This document shows positions 59,786 through 64,000 of a DNA stretch of 64,000 bases, piece by piece. The DNA comes from Homalodisca vitripennis (taxonomy: Eukaryota > Arthropoda > Insecta > Hemiptera > Cicadellidae), in NCBI RefSeq assembly GCF_021130785.1, contig NW_025776244.1, positions 202,501-266,500 on the forward strand, in the 5' to 3' direction. The notes beneath the pieces are model-generated. The model saw only the letters and a list, made by a program, of their open reading frames with translations, ran no database searches and was not told the DNA's origin. A program made the translations under genes and the position numbers. How positions within the stretch are numbered: the first letter of the stretch is position 1; the number at the start of each line of letters is the position of its first letter.

Positions 59786-61159
59786 TCAATTTTCAGCCGT
59801 AAACGATCCTATATGTTCAATTTGTCGCTCATATACCGGGTTCCGAGACAGAGCGTCAGCCACTTTGTTTAGGGCTCCTTTTCGGTATCGTATCTCCATA
59901 TCGTGTTGCTAGAGTTCCAACACCCAGCGGGCCAGCCGACCAGAAGGAGTCTCTAACTTTTGTAACCTTCTGGTCCTGATGGTCCGATTCTGCGATAAAG
60001 TGATATCCCTCTAGGTATGGGCGAAATTTTTTTATGGCCCAGACTAACGCTAAACATTCCTTTTCTGTGACTGAGAATTTGCGTTCATTGCCCGTCAACA
60101 ATCTGCTACCGTACGCAATCACAACTTCTTTTCCGTTCTGTGTTTGTATTAACGATGCTCCTAGGCCATCGCCCGAGGCGTCCACTCTTAAAACAAACGT
60201 TTTTCCAAAATCAGGACAGGCTAGGATAGGCGTAGTCGTTAATTTTTCCTTAAGAGTCTTGAATGTAGTCTCCTGTTTTTCCGTCCATTGCCATCTAGTA
60301 TCTTTCTTCAACATTCTCGTGAGGGGGGTGGTTAAAGATGCGAAGTTGGGGACAAACCTCCGATACGAAGAGGCCATACCAAGGAAACCTCTTAGAGTTT
60401 TCAAATTGGATGGCCTAGGAAATTCCACAATGGCTCGAACTTTCTCTGGATCTGTCTTAATGCCCCTGTCGTTCACCACATGACCCAAATACTTCAGTTC
60501 GGTTTTGCAGAAGTGACATTTGGCAGGGTTAAGTTTCAGATCTGCTCTTCTTAGCCGTTGAAAAACGTCTTGAAGAAGTTCCAAATAAGGAAATTGGAAT
60601 AATCCTTTTCTAGGTACAGTGAATGCTGTCAGCGGCCGACTTTCCTCTGACAAAGGGACCTGCCAATATCCATCTTTGAGGTCGATGGTCGAAATATAGC
60701 GGGCTTCCTTGAGTTTTTCTAGAATGGGGTTGATTTGTGGCAAGGGGTAAGCATCCTTCACCGTGACTGCATTTAGGCGCAGAAAATCGATACATACTCT
60801 GTATGCACCAGATGGTTTTTTGGTAATTACAATCGGTGAGCTCCACGTGTTCGATCACTTCAGCTTCGATCATACGCTCTAACTCTTTTTCTAGTACAGC
60901 TTGCATTGCCGGATTTCTCGTATAGTACCTTTGTTTAATAGGTGTATTATCGATCAGGCGAATCTTGTGTTCCACTAGTGTTGTTTTACCCCTAACATCA
61001 TCGAATTTATGCAACTCCTCTCTTAGAAATTTTTTTAAGATCTCTTGTTCATATTCTGATAACTGATTCAATCCTCTAACATCCCCTACATCATTCTTCT
61101 TTAAGAAGATATTACGTTCATGTCGCGTCTGGGGAGGGAAATCATATGTCAGCAACCCC
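59786..61159 (-). pseudogene. Ty3/gypsy reverse transcriptase and RNase H, catalytic core deleted
   Basis: Minus strand. The RT fingers start at QRYYTRNPAMQAVLEKELER. A frame break with loss of a few codons follows near 60850, then WSSPIVITKKPSGAYRVCID, DAYPLPQIN and ISTIDLKDGYWQVPL (first catalytic Asp). After KGLFQF (near 60590) the sequence jumps to LLQDVFQRLRRADLKLNP. The whole stretch containing MPFGL and the YxDD active site is missing, an apparently in-frame loss of roughly 55 residues by comparison with relatives. The thumb (CKTELKYLGHVVNDRGIK) and RNase H (RVDASGDGLGA, FSVTEKECLALVW, then a frame break and KGALNKVADALSRNP) are recognisable. It cannot polymerise DNA. Confidence 0.92.
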
Positions 61160-61617
61160 AACGATTCAATCGAATCGACACCAACTATTAGGTCCGAAGT
61201 AAGTGATGGCACGCAAAGTGCCTCGAACGTATGCGTCGTATCTCTATATGAAATCAAGTCTTCGAACGTATAATATTCTTCTAACAATGTCTGTGAGCCA
61301 TCGGCCATCCGGATTTTCATCGGGCGTTTAAATGGTACATTTTCGTTGCTTCTCAAATGCTCAGCTAGTGTCTTTCCCACTATTCAAATTGTTGCCCCAG
61401 TATCTATTAGAGCAGAAAATATGCTACCATAGATTTCTATTTCGATGTGTGGTCTGCTGTCCATGTTTCTGCTACTGTGTACAGATCCAGAAAAATTAGC
61501 TATTGTGCGAAGCCAACTCTGCCAGTCTTCTGGGGTCGTTTTTAATTTCTTCGATTGGGACTCAGGTGACCCCTTCTCGGCTGAGTCCACTGACCGTTTC
61601 CCGTCCGGCAATTTCAA
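61160..61617 (-). pseudogene. Ty3/gypsy aspartic protease
   Basis: The catalytic motif ALIDTGAT (DTG) lies near 61405. Immediately after it an in-frame TGA (usually a Cys codon here) stops the frame. Beyond it the domain continues through the flap region MADGSQTLLEEYYTFEDL and ends with DLIVGVDSIESLGLLTYDF, the (I/L)(I/L)G-containing C-terminal motif. It would process the Gag-Pol polyprotein. The frame is shifted by one relative to the end of Gag, which could be the ancestral frameshift site or decay. Confidence 0.85.
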
Positions 61618-63042
61618 GCGGTAGTTGCTATACCTTGTCGCTTACAATAAAAAAACCTTAAGGTCTTGGGCCTCTGGCATTCTAGAAAAAATGCCCCCCT
61701 TGTTTCGCAGTTCCAACATATGCTATCGTGACGTATACGCCTCACTGTGTTAACTGGGGTTTGGAACCTTACGTTAAGCTCACGTTTATCTTTTTGAACG
61801 TTAGGTTTGACAGTTTTGGTTTCTGTCGTCCATCTTTGCCTATGGTTCGCCTCGCCATGAATGGTGCAACTCATCTCGTTTTCTTCTTGAGCGGGTTTTG
61901 TCTTTGTAACGCCGTTCTCGCTAACCGCAGACGCTTCGTGAGATTTATCAAACTTCTTCTTTGCACAGTATGCCGTCTCTGGCACTAGGGCGAGTGATGG
62001 CAGTGGAGGAGGCCGGTAAGTGTTTCGGGCTCTCAACTATTCTTCATACTGTCCGGCCTGGTGGATCATATCAGATATGGTCATACATTCTTGTCGTTTC
62101 ATCGTGTTTATACTCGGGACGCATGTTTGAATATAAAATATTGACTTTATCGTCTAGTGTTAACGAACCTCTTCTGTGCATTAATGTCATTAAAGCCACG
62201 ACATTTTGGAAAATCTCTGGCAAGGCTATAAGGATGTCGTTTCGTTCAATGCTGTACGCGTCAAGTAGTTCATCCAATCTCTCTAGGAACGAGATCGGTC
62301 CTTTCACTCCGTCAAAACGAAGATTCCATTTCCTTACTAGGTTGCATAAGTTAGGCGAGTAACTCTGCAGATCGAAACAACCTGATCGTTTTTGTAGTCC
62401 GACCGGATTCGTTTGTGTGTACGTCGGAAGTGAATAGTCCGGTAACATCGGTTGGTGGCTATGTGCTACGTTTGTGAGCGGAGTTTCCATCGTGACATTA
62501 GCTGAAGGCTGGGATTCTCTAGTGGTTTTTAACGATAAAATTATTTCCCTTAGAGTTCTGCTGTCAGCGTTAGGAGGGAGTCCAAGAATTTCACGAAGAG
62601 CCATGCTCTCGTTTTGCTCATTGCTGCTCAGTACCCTGTGGGTGTGAGATACGGAATTGCCTCCTAATGCGCCCGCATAGTCCATCCTGTTATTTTTGTT
62701 CTCGACCTCACGTTCAGAAGTCGTTAATTTATCCGACCGTAAATATGCTACGTATCGTTTTCTTAATTCGTCAACTTTTCCCTCACTATGAAGATCGTAT
62801 TTTAAAAATTCGTTGCGTAGTTGGGTTTTGTCTAAGCGATAGACCCATCTAAAATATGGGTCATTTTCCGTTGGCGATTTATTTTTTATTGTTTCCGGTT
62901 GCCTAGTGGGAACATTAAGCGTGGACAAAGGTCGAGTTTCTGTTGACAATGGTACAGGCGTATCTTTATCACCCTCAGTACCGTTAGCCTTATCTAAATC
63001 GACCCTTTTGTTTGAGGTTGGCAAAATATACAATACTCCCAA
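61614..63042 (-). pseudogene. Ty3/gypsy Gag with SAP-like domain and degenerate zinc knuckle
   Basis: Minus strand. The first frame (63042-62071) has a SAP-like helix-turn-helix (LDKTQLRNEFLKYDLHSEGK, then VDELRKRYVAYL) near residues 70-105, and the capsid-like region VRKWNLRFDGVKGPISFLER later on. It breaks near 62095, where the neighbouring frame continues MTISDMIHQAGQYEE and has one TAG. The second frame (62036-61614) ends with the nucleocapsid knuckle CWNCETRGAFFLEC, in which the histidine of CCHC is replaced by alanine. The open frame extends upstream of 63042 (a TTG) to a TAG near 63095 without an ATG, so the true start is lost or upstream. Gag would package the RNA. Confidence 0.88.
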
Positions 63043-63484
63043 CAGCCAGCGTAAAACCGCAAAGAACTTGCAAAATATAACGCTTTCAAATATTTTAAAC
63101 TAATTTCTTAAAAAACAGTATTTTTAGAAAACTATCGTTTAATTTCGTCCAATTGTTTGGGCGACAAATTTATAACGTTTGGTCGGGTCAGAGATAGTTT
63201 ATAAAAATATATAACCCAAAGACATCGGATAGAACAGTCGAGAGGGGTAAAATTCAGGGTTCGAAAGGGAGAGGAAGTTTCCAAGTTCAGCTCAGAACCG
63301 AATTAATGTAAAACCTAAAGCGGAAGCAAATATAGCACCGATGAACAACGGATCATCAGGCTTTCATCATCGCAGACGAAACGGAATAAAGGGAAGGCGT
63401 CAGCATATGCTTTAGGATGACTGTTCCACTACCTAAACGTTCCCTAATACGACAGTTGGTAGTTCAACTGAAGCTCGAAAACTA
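63043..63484 (-). promoter_or_regulatory. Putative 5' leader or LTR remnant of the gypsy element
   Basis: Lies 5' of gag on the minus strand. Contains a TATA-rich stretch (TTATATATTTTTATAAA, near 63200). No pair of LTRs could be recognised, because the 3' end is truncated at 57408, and no primer binding site can be assigned with confidence. Confidence 0.35.
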
Positions 63485-64000
63485 GGAACGCTGGAGCCAA
63501 CATACGTCAAGCGACCTAGCGGCCTCTAAAAGAAACGATAAGCCAAATAAAAATTAAATGCGAACACTAGTTCGCTCAAAATCACACCTAGCTCAATTAG
63601 AGCTCGAAACTAAGGAACGCTGGTGCCAACGTACGTCAAGCAACCCAGCGGCCTCGAAACTAAACGATATACTATGTAAACACTAAACTACGTTCACTCC
63701 TAGTCCAAAATTCAGGAACGCTGGTGCCAACGTACGTACGTCAAGCGACCCAGCGACCTCGAAACGAAACGATAAACTAAATAAAAACTAATTATATCAC
63801 GCCTAGTCCGATACTAAGGAACGCTGGTGCCAACGTACGTCAAGCAACCCAGCGGCCTCGAAAAGAAACGATAAACTAAGTAAAACTAAATAATTAAATT
63901 ACGCCTAGCCCGAAGCTCAGGAACGCTGGTGCCAACGTACGTACGTCAAGCGACCCAGCGACCTCGAAACGAAACGATAAACTAAATAAAAACTAATTAT
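63485..64000. repeat. Tandem repeat array, about 102-bp unit, running off the right edge
   Basis: GGAACGCTGG begins units at 63485, 63614, 63715, 63818 and 63920 (spacings 129, 101, 103, 102). Each holds GCCAACGTACGTCAAGC, ACCCAGCG and CGAAACGATAAACTAA-like text. Units 63715 and 63920 share an extra ACGT and GCGACCTCGAAACG, while 63614 and 63818 share AAGCAACCCAGCGGCC. The array is thus made of alternating types with a higher-order period of about 205 bp. It may be satellite DNA or tandem repeats in the untranslated leader of the adjacent gypsy element. Confidence 0.95.

Noticed and set aside
62667..63103. Plus-strand frames opposite gag, and those opposite pol (for example 60034-60483 and 58624-58944)
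   Set aside because: Antisense shadows of the gypsy frames.
63485..64000. CRISPR array
   Set aside because: Whole units are repeated in tandem without unique spacers, and the setting is eukaryotic.

Overview
This 64 kb window is AT-rich, gene-poor eukaryotic DNA. The mobile elements in it (a CR1/Jockey-like non-LTR element with a zinc-finger ORF1, a P-element relative, a mariner relative, a TTAA-flanked piggyBac-type element and a Ty3/gypsy element with a SAP-domain Gag) point to an arthropod, most likely an insect. The species cannot be fixed from the sequence. I found no intact host protein-coding gene, no rRNA and no convincing functional tRNA gene. Nearly every open frame is either a decayed transposon or chance.

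Layout. 1-1137: left-edge non-LTR element on the minus strand, with ORF1 joined to the endonuclease part of ORF2. 1138-56520: a long tract built largely of old, diverged duplications of itself, all in the same orientation. Paralogous pairs that I aligned by eye are 1.1-2.4/24.1-25.4 kb, 3.9-4.8/35.9-36.6 kb, 11.8-13.0/53.0-54.3 kb, 13.8-13.9/57.3-57.4 kb, 15.8-16.3/41.7-42.2 kb, 16.8-19.3/44.6-47.1 kb and 25.7-26.3/40.8-41.4 kb. Through this tract a composite unit of about 1 kb recurs at least 13 times. It carries a distinctive core with GTCCTGG repeats. Inserted in the tract are a second non-LTR fragment (11.3-11.8 kb), a tRNA-like SINE relic in three duplicated places, long-inverted-repeat MITE copies (15.9 and 41.8 kb), a mariner fragment (42.2-42.6 kb), a 1014-bp TTAA-flanked MITE (34.85-35.86 kb), a P-like element of about 2.3 kb bounded by inverted repeats (47.6-49.8 kb), and a 75-bp pure poly(A) tract (52.8 kb).

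56.8-63.1 kb holds a degraded Ty3/gypsy retrotransposon on the minus strand: Gag, protease, reverse transcriptase, RNase H and integrase, then a Ulp1-type cysteine protease frame 3' of integrase. Its reverse transcriptase has lost the catalytic YxDD segment. A 99-bp piece of its gag recurs at 57.1 kb beside a GC-rich open frame with two hydrophobic segments. From 63.48 kb to the right edge there is a tandem repeat of about 102 bp with an alternating two-type structure.

The most unusual points are the same-orientation diverged array, the Ulp1-like frame in a gypsy-type element, the uniform minus-strand orientation of every identifiable element, and a near-perfect hairpin at 51.6 kb.
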